A stretch of DNA of 7,715 nt from an uncultured Prevotella sp. (lineage in GTDB: Bacteria; Bacteroidota; Bacteroidia; Bacteroidales; Bacteroidaceae). The notes under the pieces were generated by a model. That model saw nothing but the letters and a program-made list of their open reading frames with translations, made no database searches and was not told the origin of the DNA. Shown here one piece after another: positions 1-5,718 of the stretch (positions are counted from its first letter, which is position 1; every line of letters starts with the position of its first letter). Both the position numbers and the translations under genes were made by a program. The stretch spans positions 1 to 7,715 of the forward strand of contig URDV01000105.1 of NCBI GenBank assembly GCA_900546605.1. The letters are read 5' to 3'.

Positions 1-3
1 ACT

Positions 4-52
4 TACCTGTTAACCCGTTAACTTGTCAACTTGTTTACTAATTCCGCCAACG
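4..52. repeat. Octamer repeat block A (GTTAACYY x4)
   Basis: TACCT (4-8) is followed by four consecutive 8-base units: GTTAACCC, GTTAACTT, GTCAACTT and GTTTACTA (9-40). ATTCCGCCAACG (41-52) follows directly. The first two units keep the GTTAAC palindrome, while the last two have each drifted by one base in the core. The same arrangement recurs 102 bases downstream as block B. Function is unknown; it could be a slippage-prone microsatellite or a protein-binding array. Confidence 0.8.
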
Positions 53-105
53 CGTCTTATTATGTTAAAGCAGAATGACAGGAAACTTAAAAAGCTTGGC
101 AAACG

Positions 106-157
106 TACCTGTTAACCCGTTAACCTGTTAACCCGTTAACCTGAAATTCCGCCAACG
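106..157. repeat. Octamer repeat block B (GTTAACYY x4)
   Basis: TACCT (106-110) is followed by four octamers that alternate perfectly: GTTAACCC, GTTAACCT, GTTAACCC, GTTAACCT (111-142). A GAA spacer and ATTCCGCCAACG (146-157) follow. The first 19 bases match block A at 4-22 exactly. Block B is the better preserved copy; block A has decayed in its third and fourth units. The 53 bases between the blocks show no obvious internal repeat. Confidence 0.8.
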
Positions 158-199
158 GGTTGTCTTTATATCGTGTATTGATTATCAAGTACTTAAACC

Positions 200-236
200 C
201 AGTCTTGTGTTATTCGGAAGAAATAACGCAAGACTG
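200..236 (+). other. Strong stem-loop 1 (15 bp)
   Basis: Bases 200-214 pair with 222-236 over 15 positions around a 7-base loop. The only non-Watson-Crick position is T208/G228. It would be a G-U wobble in a plus-strand transcript but an A-C mismatch in a minus-strand one, a weak hint that the folded RNA is read on the plus strand. No T tract follows, so by itself this is not a classical terminator. Confidence 0.6.
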
Positions 237-243
237 ATTTCTG

Positions 244-262
244 TATGCTCGTGCCGAGCATA
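244..262. other. Stem-loop 2 (8 bp, triloop)
   Basis: TATGCTCG (244-251) pairs perfectly with CGAGCATA (255-262) around a TGC triloop. It begins eight bases after stem-loop 1 ends and is the most GC-rich of the hairpins. No T tract follows on either strand. Confidence 0.55.
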
Positions 263-268
263 ATCGAA

Positions 269-302
269 AGTAGGAAGAAAACTACTTCGTTTTCTTCCTA
301 CT
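269..302. other. Stem-loop 3 (14 bp, perfect)
   Basis: Bases 269-282 (starting AGTAGGAAG) pair perfectly with 289-302 (ending CTTCCTACT) around a 6-base loop. The arms are purine-rich and pyrimidine-rich respectively. It follows stem-loop 2 after six bases, making three hairpins in a row. Neither strand shows a following T tract of terminator quality. Confidence 0.6.
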
Positions 303-385
303 CAATTGCATACAATGGGAACTTTATGGTATCATTTACGCTTAATACTGTAAGGTTCCTTCTGATTTTCAAGTACCTACGAAAT

Positions 386-450
386 AGGGTGATTCTATAA
401 ACAGAAGTTGTATATGCCTCCTATCTACAGAATCACCCTTGTATTTTTTT
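386..450 (+). terminator. Candidate plus-strand terminator with long loop
   Basis: AGGGTGATTCT (386-396) pairs perfectly with AGAATCACCCT (429-439), an 11-bp stem with GC-rich base. It is followed by TGTA and seven consecutive T (444-450). The orientation fits intrinsic termination of a plus-strand transcript, either from a gene left of the window or from an RNA made across the hairpins at 200-302. The 32-base loop is longer than usual for an intrinsic terminator. Read on the minus strand, the stem has no T tract behind it. Confidence 0.45.
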
Positions 451-470
451 AGTAAGTATCAATACCTACT
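451..470 (-). terminator. Imperfect palindrome just past the operon stop
   Basis: AGTAAGTAT and ATACCTACT form a 20-base inverted repeat with one mismatch (A455/C466), which becomes a G-U wobble on the minus strand. On that strand it lies about 16 bases after the stop of the last operon gene. It has no T tract in that direction, so it may protect or define the mRNA 3' end rather than terminate intrinsically. Confidence 0.25.
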
Positions 471-485
471 GAATGTGTACAACGC

Positions 486-2507
486 TTACTTTACAATAAC
501 CTTTTTGCCATGCTGAATGTAAATGCCAGCGGGCAAACCTGCTGTACCATTGCAACTTACCTTTACACCCTGCAAGTTATAAACAGCACCTTGTTGTTGA
601 AGGTTAGCAGCACCATTAACAATGGTGTTAACACCCGTAACCTGTCCACCATCAAAGCAAACACGCAAGCCATCAAGACTTACACCCATCGTTGCTTCAA
701 AGTAAGCATGACCTGCAGGCAAGGTAGCTGTTTCATCACAAGCTACAAGTTTATAACCCTGGCCATCAGCAACCATGCTATAACAATTATTCAAACTCAT
801 GTTAGCCTGATAGTTGCCCATGAACTGGAAGCCATTATAATTAGAAGCGATGGGGAATGACTGTTCTACTACACCACCATAGTAATAAGCTTCATCAGCA
901 GTGTACTCCTTATCTTGATCAAAATAAAGCATGTATGGTACATTGGCCTCGAGTTGACCATTGGCTACTTCGTCAAAGGTCAAGCTATAGTCATTAGCCG
1001 CAGTAAAAGCTTGTGCCTTAGCTGCACCCAAATTATTGGCAGTTGTGGCAAACGGCAAGCATACTGTGTTCCAACCTTGCTTAAAGCTACGTGTCAATAC
1101 AACATTGTAAACACCTTGGTTTACGTCAATGTTATTTTCTTCAGTCAAGTTGATAGTAGGAGCAAAGGTCACATTGATGTCACCTACACCAGGGAAATCC
1201 TTAATTGAAATTTGAGCCACCATTTGGTCACCATTTATCGTAGCATTTACAACTACTGGCACCTCACCCAACATAGGGCCTAACCAATCTGCGGCACCAT
1301 ACTTTTCATCATCACCTGCAGTGATATTAATGATTTGTGAAGTGGTGTAAGTGTTATCATTTTTGGTTAGGTTAGTAACCTTGATGTTACCTACAGGTAT
1401 CATACCACCCAACACAAAGTTTTTGAGTTCAAGTGAGTAACTATCGTCTACCTCCTTAATGAAGTTGATGCTATTTGTTTCAGGAGCCGTGCAGGAATTA
1501 CCTTCAGCAGAAACTAAAGTTACACTCAAATCGTTGCTGTAAGTAGTTACCTCTGCCTTCTTTTCAGGAGCGAACTGAAGGGTATAAACTGTTTTGTTGG
1601 TAGGGTTAACTGAAATGTCGTTACCCTCAACAGTAATAGTAGCAATGGCCGACTCCTTGTCATAACTTAATGAAGTGTTAGCACCTTGTCCCTTCTTGTC
1701 GTAGTGCAATTTTTCTTCATCATAAGCTACTGTTGACAAGTCGTAGCTGGTGGTAGCCTCATCAAAGTTGATGGTAGCACCATCGTACGACAAACTCTTT
1801 AATGTGTTGTAATAGATGAACTTTACGTTATCAACATACAAATAGTCTTTTTGGCTACCACCCGGTGTAGGGTTGGTAGTAAATGATGCTAACAAATATT
1901 GTGTTGTAGGCTTTGACGCTTTGTAGCTGAAAGTTCCCTCATAATGAGTCCAAGCATCGGTAGGTGGAACAAGCACTACAGCCTCACCCACTAAACCCGT
2001 TTTGTCACCATTGAGTTCTGGGTCGCGATAGTCTACATCGCCATGAAGTATAAAGCGTCCACGACCATTGGGGCTACCTCCGCTTTTGAATTTTGCATAG
2101 AACGAAACAGCATCAGGCGTACCAGCAAACACCAAGTGCTTACCCTCAGCATCACGCTTTGTGAAGTTGTAGTTGCTGGCATCAGCAGGAGTCGTGCTGC
2201 CCATGTTGATAACACCCGTAGTAATGTTACCATTGGCTAATTTACCCAAAATGCTCTTTGAATAGATTTTTAACGAAGTGGTACCTTCATAAGGGTTTTC
2301 GGTTTCCTTTTGAGGTTTTGGGGCAGACCCCTTACCTAAATTAGCCTTTTTACCTATAGCACTTTCAAATGAGTGCCACTCATGTCCTGGAGTGTTATCC
2401 CCCGTCCAATTTTCAAAACCAGCATCTTCAAACTGGTATATGCCTTGTGCACTGGCCGAAAGACCCAATGCAAATGTAGCAAGAGTAAAAATATGCTTTA
2501 ACATCAT
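486..2507 (-). CDS. Multidomain exported protein: PCMD-like, calycin-like, C-terminal sorting tail
   Basis: The 673-residue product has a signal peptide (residues 1-20, ASA before Q21). Residues about 22-233 look like a PCMD domain: FENWTG near the start, PYEGTTSLKI, an AVSFYAKF strand and a YLYVDNVKFIYY ending. An Ig-like stretch covers about 234-320. A calycin-like domain covers about 335-455, with IPVGNI and WLGPMLGEVP (W408). A beta-rich module with WNTVCLPFA (W479), seen in many Bacteroidales surface proteins, fills about 462-625. The last 32 residues (VYNLQG, AGIYIQHGKKV, terminal K) resemble a T9SS-type sorting tail. The start is 10 bases after the stop of the preceding calycin gene, so the two are probably co-transcribed. 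A second ATG follows the first immediately, and either could initiate. The 3' end is nearly identical to that of its neighbour. No catalytic motif is visible; ligand binding at the surface is inference. Domain names come from pattern recognition. Confidence 0.87.
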   Translation of the reverse strand: MMLKHIFTLATFALGLSASAQGIYQFEDAGFENWTGDNTPGHEWHSFESAIGKKANLGKGSAPKPQKETENPYEGTTSLKIYSKSILGKLANGNITTGVINMGSTTPADASNYNFTKRDAEGKHLVFAGTPDAVSFYAKFKSGGSPNGRGRFILHGDVDYRDPELNGDKTGLVGEAVVLVPPTDAWTHYEGTFSYKASKPTTQYLLASFTTNPTPGGSQKDYLYVDNVKFIYYNTLKSLSYDGATINFDEATTSYDLSTVAYDEEKLHYDKKGQGANTSLSYDKESAIATITVEGNDISVNPTNKTVYTLQFAPEKKAEVTTYSNDLSVTLVSAEGNSCTAPETNSINFIKEVDDSYSLELKNFVLGGMIPVGNIKVTNLTKNDNTYTTSQIINITAGDDEKYGAADWLGPMLGEVPVVVNATINGDQMVAQISIKDFPGVGDINVTFAPTINLTEENNIDVNQGVYNVVLTRSFKQGWNTVCLPFATTANNLGAAKAQAFTAANDYSLTFDEVANGQLEANVPYMLYFDQDKEYTADEAYYYGGVVEQSFPIASNYNGFQFMGNYQANMSLNNCYSMVADGQGYKLVACDETATLPAGHAYFEATMGVSLDGLRVCFDGGQVTGVNTIVNGAANLQQQGAVYNLQGVKVSCNGTAGLPAGIYIQHGKKVIVK

Positions 2508-2517
2508 AATGTATAGT

Positions 2518-3129
2518 TTACTTTATAACCTTTTTACCATTTATTATGTACACACCCTTTGAAGCCTTGTTCACGCGCAAACCGCTGAGTGTGTAAATAG
2601 CTGATGTAGGAACATTTGTATTAACCTTTACACCATTAATGCCCGACACCACATTTTTTGACTGACCCACAGCCACGTTAATTATTTGGCCAAGTAACTC
2701 CTGCATGTCAATGTCAATGTTAACATAAAGGTGCGTAGCTGATAATTTGCCCGATAGCTTAATGGGTACCTCCCCCAACATAGGGCCTAACCATTCGTCT
2801 TCATTTACCGTGGGGTCATCGCCTGGCTGAATAAGTATGCTTTGGTCGGTGTTAATGGTAGTTACGCCGTCTTGTTCAGTCATGCTAACCCCCTTCAAGT
2901 CAATATTGCCTACGGGTATCAACGATTCACCATCATCTAACTTGAAGTTCTTAAGCGAGAAGTCGCAAGTGCCATCGCCATTGTCAACCACTATGATGGC
3001 AGCAGGAATGCTGTCAGAGCTTGTGCCATCAATCGTAACCACAATCTTTTCGTTGTAGTTAGTTTGCGTTTGTGCCATACCACAGAGGGCAGCCAATGAT
3101 AAACAAAAAGTAAGTAAAGTTTTCTTCAT
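2518..3129 (-). CDS. Calycin-like domain secreted protein
   Basis: The 203-residue product begins with a signal peptide (MKKTLLTF, hydrophobic core, probable cut after A19 in GMAQ). The Cys at 16 has Leu before it, so this is not a good lipobox. Residues about 22-158 form one calycin-like beta-barrel domain, with IPVGNI and WLGPMLGEVP (W113) shared with the 673-residue neighbour. Residues about 177-203 (IYTLSGLRV, KGVYIINGKKV, terminal K) form a compact sorting-type tail. It is essentially the calycin plus tail part of the downstream protein, without the PCMD, Ig-like and WNTVCLPFA modules. It lies between the beta-barrel gene (76 bases upstream) and the large gene (10 bases downstream). Calycin-fold proteins often bind small hydrophobic ligands, but no ligand can be read from this sequence. 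Confidence 0.87.
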   Translation of the reverse strand: MKKTLLTFCLSLAALCGMAQTQTNYNEKIVVTIDGTSSDSIPAAIIVVDNGDGTCDFSLKNFKLDDGESLIPVGNIDLKGVSMTEQDGVTTINTDQSILIQPGDDPTVNEDEWLGPMLGEVPIKLSGKLSATHLYVNIDIDMQELLGQIINVAVGQSKNVVSGINGVKVNTNVPTSAIYTLSGLRVNKASKGVYIINGKKVIK

Positions 3130-3165
3130 AATAGAATTGTATTTCGTTTCAAGATGATGTAGTCA

Positions 3166-3191
3166 TCTAAACTTTTCTGACGAAGTTTAGA
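3166..3191. other. Stem-loop between barrel and calycin genes
   Basis: TCTAAACTT (3166-3174) pairs perfectly with AAGTTTAGA (3183-3191) around an 8-base loop, with two further pairs possible beyond a mismatch. It lies 15 bases after the barrel gene's stop and 37 bases before the calycin start. No T tract follows on the minus strand. An attenuating or mRNA-processing hairpin that sets gene ratios within an operon is as plausible as a terminator. Confidence 0.45.
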
Positions 3192-3205
3192 CGATTTCAA
3201 TTTTA

Positions 3206-4006
3206 TCAAAATAAGTAGTTAAAGCCCAAAGTGGCATAAATGGGATAGAGTGCAAAGGTTACACTCTCATAGTCTGAAGGGAATATGCCATTTAAGCCCC
3301 AAGTGAGGTTAAGCGACACGCTCAGGTGCTTATAGGCTTTAAACTCGCCACCCGCTTGCAAGCCCCACTGAAAGCGTCGCATGTCGTTCGTAAAGTCGTA
3401 GTCAGCACTTGTTACCTCAGTCATTGGCCCCGTTGGGTCGGGTTGGCGTATGTAGCTAACATCCTCATCGCTTTTGCTATAGGCTGAACCTGTAAACGAG
3501 CCTTTCACTCTATACGAGAAGTATGGACCTGCTTGCACCTGCCAACGATCGTTGAAGGAATAAGTGGCTAACACTGGAATAGTGAGATATGAGTTGTCAA
3601 CCTTGGTCTTTACGTTGCCCCAATAGGCTCCCTCTATTTTGCCTGAGCCATCGGTGTTATAAGCCACTAAGTGATAATTCTTAACACGAGCATCGGTTTC
3701 CATGCCTTTGTTTTCAAAACGCAAACCTAACATAGCCCCCCAATGGCGCCCAAACTTGCGTTGTGCAGCACCCTCTAACTGTATGCAAACACCAGGGCGA
3801 TACTTGTTAATAGAGCGAATTTCGGCAGGCAAAGGCAGTGGCGATGTGCCACCTATGCTAAAGCCTGCACCTATGCGTACATGCCAGCCCATAAGAGCTG
3901 CTTTTATAAGATTAACATCGGTCTCTTTTGCCACGTTATCCTTTTGGGCTTGTAGGCCCACAATGGTGGTAATAAAGAGTGCGATGAGAAGAAGTGTTCG
4001 TTTCAT
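3206..4006 (-). CDS. Outer-membrane beta-barrel (porin-family) protein
   Basis: The 266-residue product has a signal peptide (MKRTLLLIAL..., cut near LQAQ, about residue 21). Alternating amphipathic strands follow: WHVRIGAGFSIGG, VCIQLEGAAQRKF, WGAMLGLRFENKG, YLTIPVLATYSF, WQVQAGPYFSYRVKG, FQWGLQAGGEFKAY and LSVSLNLTWGLNG. It ends in YATLGFNYLF; a C-terminal aromatic is the usual BAM recognition signal. Length and pattern fit the OMP_b-brl_2 / porin-family group, probably about eight to ten strands, and an insertion near residues 172-205 could be an extracellular loop. It is first in a probable three-gene operon with the calycin and PCMD/calycin genes. A role as membrane anchor or partner for those proteins is inference. 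The substrate is unknown. Confidence 0.88.
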   Translation of the reverse strand: MKRTLLLIALFITTIVGLQAQKDNVAKETDVNLIKAALMGWHVRIGAGFSIGGTSPLPLPAEIRSINKYRPGVCIQLEGAAQRKFGRHWGAMLGLRFENKGMETDARVKNYHLVAYNTDGSGKIEGAYWGNVKTKVDNSYLTIPVLATYSFNDRWQVQAGPYFSYRVKGSFTGSAYSKSDEDVSYIRQPDPTGPMTEVTSADYDFTNDMRRFQWGLQAGGEFKAYKHLSVSLNLTWGLNGIFPSDYESVTFALYPIYATLGFNYLF

Positions 4007-4022
4007 TGAATTTAATTTTTGC

Positions 4023-4030
4023 CAAACGTG
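4023..4030 (-). promoter_or_regulatory. Possible -7 box for the barrel operon
   Basis: Read on the minus strand this is CACGTTTG, one base off the Bacteroidetes TAnnTTTG -7 consensus. It ends 16 bases before the ATG at 4006, implying a leader of only about ten bases. No TTTG-like -33 box is evident at the expected distance. A start elsewhere in the 215-base gap, or co-transcription with the lipoprotein gene, remains possible. Confidence 0.3.
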
Positions 4031-4117
4031 TCGGCATGTGTACCCATAAAAGGCGGTTTATATATTTTTTTGATTAAGATGATTGAACGTATGGCACATT
4101 GGGTTTCATACTCCTTC

Positions 4118-4137
4118 ACTCTGTGTCAGAGTACTCT
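4118..4137. promoter_or_regulatory. Overlapping palindromes upstream of the barrel operon
   Basis: ACTCTG-TGT-CAGAGT (4118-4132) is an inverted repeat with a three-base centre. It overlaps a perfect ten-base palindrome AGAGTACTCT (4128-4137). It lies about 112-131 bases before the operon's first start codon. A regulator-binding site is possible. The T5 run after it on the plus strand also gives it a weak terminator look, although no plus-strand gene precedes it. Confidence 0.25.
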
Positions 4138-4221
4138 TTTTAAAACACCCATCTTTGTACACTATTGAGCCCAAATCAGTCCATGCATCCGAGTTTGTGC
4201 TTTCACATGTGCACACACATT

Positions 4222-5412
4222 TTACTCATACACCACGCGCAAATGGCTGATGTCAAGTACTGACCCTTTGTAACCCTTTTTAGGGTCATCGGCAGCACCT
4301 TCAAAGTAAGCTCCTTGACGGCTTGATGTAGCCACCACAGCAATGGCATAACCATAAGAGTTGAGACGACTTAAGTCAAAGCTCTTACCTGGCTTTAACT
4401 TAAAGGGTTCGTTAAAAGGTTTCCATTGAGCGGGTTCACCTGGGTTGTCAATACGTGCCATCATCACAATGCGCTCTGATGTTAACACATCATCGCCATT
4501 GAGTGCTTCAAAGTGATTGGGGTCGACCTCATAAACAACAGCATATATATCGGCTGTGTCGCGTAGTTCGGGATGTTCCTTTTTGTTTATATCAGTCATC
4601 ATGTCACCTGCGGTATATTTGTACCAACCTTCAAGCGACTTAGGACGTGCATTAGGCTTTAACACTTGCAGACCAAAAGCCGTAGCCTCACGCGGACGCT
4701 TCATAGCTATCTTGGTGTCAAAGGTTCCTATAAATAAACTGCCCGCGGCAATAGGCATATGCACCCTGTTACCATTTGAACCTGTGCGACGCGTAGAGAG
4801 ACGCACCGATGCACCACGTTCTGCATCGTTAAAGGGATAAGTGGGATAATCCTCTGGCTTTTTAGCTATACCCACTAAGTTATATCCACCATTGCCCGAT
4901 GACCAATAATCAAGCTCGTTATCGTTTTTATCCACTTCAAACCATTTGTAATACTTGCCCGAGAGTTTGAAATGTTCAAAATCGAGTGTGTCAATGGGCT
5001 GTGGATAATTGAAACTTACCAAATAGTTTTTGGACCATTTACCATCCTCCGAAGTGGCGGTATACACTTGTGGTTGCGTAAAGTCGCGCTCAATGCCATT
5101 GGCATCCACCACTTGCCCATCCACTTCAGCCGTAAGGCGTGTTCCTAATGTGAGAGTAAACTTGGGGGCAAAAGCCGAACGATCGGTGCCTGTCTTTACA
5201 ATAAAGTTGACATAATCATTCTGCACATTAGCGTTGCCTATCCACAAATCCTTCCCTTCAGGGTTATCATCGGTGGCAGCTGCGTATTGCTTGTACCATG
5301 TAGAGTCAATGCCTGTAATGTCGCACTCCGCAGTAAGGGGCTCGTCTTGAATGCACGATTGAAAGCCAGTGAGCAACAAGGCTGACTGTATGAAAAGGAG
5401 GAAACGTTTCAT
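4222..5412 (-). CDS. PCMD domain-containing lipoprotein
   Basis: The 396-residue product starts with MKRFLLF and a hydrophobic stretch ending LLTGFQSC, so C20 is the probable lipidated cysteine; Phe at -3 is unusual but tolerated in Bacteroidetes. The next residues, IQDEP, resemble the charged lipoprotein export signal that sends lipoproteins to the cell surface. Residues about 28-135 look Ig-like, ending in the YTATSEDGKWSKNYLVSF strand pair common in this family. Residues about 139-396 carry PCMD hallmarks: FEHFKLSG, DYWSSGNGGYN, AAGSLFIGTF, a GWYKYTAGD strand, IYAVVYEVD, and the closing SYGYAIAVVATSSRQGAYFEGA plus SVLDISHLRVVYE. PCMD stands for putative carbohydrate metabolism domain; enzymatic activity is not established to my knowledge. 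The 215-base gap to the beta-barrel gene leaves open whether they share a transcript. It is preceded by a good -7 box about 125 bases upstream. Confidence 0.9.
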   Translation of the reverse strand: MKRFLLFIQSALLLTGFQSCIQDEPLTAECDITGIDSTWYKQYAAATDDNPEGKDLWIGNANVQNDYVNFIVKTGTDRSAFAPKFTLTLGTRLTAEVDGQVVDANGIERDFTQPQVYTATSEDGKWSKNYLVSFNYPQPIDTLDFEHFKLSGKYYKWFEVDKNDNELDYWSSGNGGYNLVGIAKKPEDYPTYPFNDAERGASVRLSTRRTGSNGNRVHMPIAAGSLFIGTFDTKIAMKRPREATAFGLQVLKPNARPKSLEGWYKYTAGDMMTDINKKEHPELRDTADIYAVVYEVDPNHFEALNGDDVLTSERIVMMARIDNPGEPAQWKPFNEPFKLKPGKSFDLSRLNSYGYAIAVVATSSRQGAYFEGAADDPKKGYKGSVLDISHLRVVYE

Positions 5413-5537
5413 GCGTTATGTTTCGATATTTATAATATAAAGATTGCTGAATGAAAACTCTGCACGTTCACAACTATAGGCCATCCATCCTTTCCGAACT
5501 GCAGCATTATCAAGTTATAGTTTAGTGTTTCTGCTTG

Positions 5538-5545
5538 CAAAGTTA
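5538..5545 (-). promoter_or_regulatory. Promoter -7 box for the PCMD lipoprotein
   Basis: The minus strand reads TAACTTTG, an exact match to the Bacteroidetes TAnnTTTG -7 consensus, and the context CGTAACTTTGC is typical. It predicts a leader of about 120 bases before the ATG at 5412. I found no TTTG -33 box at the usual 19-21 base spacing, so the call rests on the -7 box. Confidence 0.55.
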
Positions 5546-5661
5546 CGAAAAATTATCACAATGATTCTGTTTTATTGATATTCAGCACAAAAAGTACCGG
5601 TAAAATCGGTATTTACCGAAAATATGTTCTTCTTTTTCTCTCATTTTTCACATCAATATGC

Positions 5662-5692
5662 TTCGTTATTCAACTGCTTTACACTACATTTG
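5662..5692 (+). promoter_or_regulatory. Promoter for the M6 protease gene
   Basis: TACATTTG (5685-5692) exactly matches TAnnTTTG. Nineteen bases upstream is TTCG (5662-5665), one base from the -33 TTTG element. The box ends 26 bases before the ATG at 5719, giving a short A-rich leader without Shine-Dalgarno, as expected in Bacteroidetes. Its position supports the 5719 start over the TTG at 5575. Confidence 0.55.
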
Positions 5693-5718
5693 CCATTGTA
5701 AACTTAATAACAACACAC

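Larger units (their letters stand above)
1..485. other. Gene-free, structure-rich intergenic region
   Basis: I find no credible coding region here. The interval holds two octamer-repeat blocks (near 4-52 and 106-157), three compact hairpins between 200 and 302, a long-loop hairpin with a T tract (386-450) and an imperfect palindrome (451-470). Each is listed separately. It lies downstream of the minus-strand gene ending at 486, so it probably contains that operon's 3' end. The T7 tract faces the other way and would end plus-strand transcription arriving from the left. Confidence 0.75.
4007..4221. other. Intergenic region upstream of the barrel operon
   Basis: This 215-base gap holds no gene. 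It contains the probable start region of the three-gene operon, an AT-rich tract around 4058-4075, a small palindrome cluster at 4118-4137 and TGTG/CACA-rich sequence just after the lipoprotein stop. I see no convincing intrinsic terminator for the lipoprotein gene, so partial read-through into the operon is possible. Confidence 0.5.
5413..5718. other. Divergent intergenic/promoter region
   Basis: This 306-base region separates the minus-strand lipoprotein gene from the plus-strand protease gene. It contains a minus-strand TAACTTTG box (5538-5545), a plus-strand TACATTTG box (5685-5692) and, within the lipoprotein leader, a 7-bp inverted repeat (AACTATA 5472-5478 with TATAGTT 5516-5522). The plus-strand open frame from a TTG at 5575 is best read as non-coding. 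No RNA gene is recognised. Confidence 0.65.

Noticed and set aside
62..115. A 17-codon plus-strand ORF (ATG at 62) between the two octamer blocks
   Set aside because: Very short, no ribosome-binding or promoter evidence, and it ends inside the repeat; chance is the simplest explanation.
4..157. CRISPR-like array
   Set aside because: The units are 8 bases and directly tandem, with no spacers of regular length; only two larger cassettes exist and no cas gene is present.
510..1208. Two plus-strand open frames (510-860 and 915-1208)
   Set aside because: They lie entirely antisense to the well-supported 673-residue gene, show no signal peptide or domain, and have low-complexity compositions expected of shadow frames.
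3082..3129. Lipoprotein reading of the 203-residue calycin protein (Cys at residue 16)
   Set aside because: The residue before the Cys is Leu rather than Gly/Ala/Ser, and a conventional signal peptidase I site (GMA/Q) follows at 19-20.
4191..4221. Terminator for the lipoprotein gene (TGTGC/GCACA near the stop)
   Set aside because: The stem is only about 5 bp, overlaps alternative palindromes, and has no T tract on the minus strand.
4222..5412. Calling the PCMD lipoprotein a glycoside hydrolase
   Set aside because: The domain name suggests carbohydrate metabolism, but I see no catalytic signature and know of no established activity for the family.
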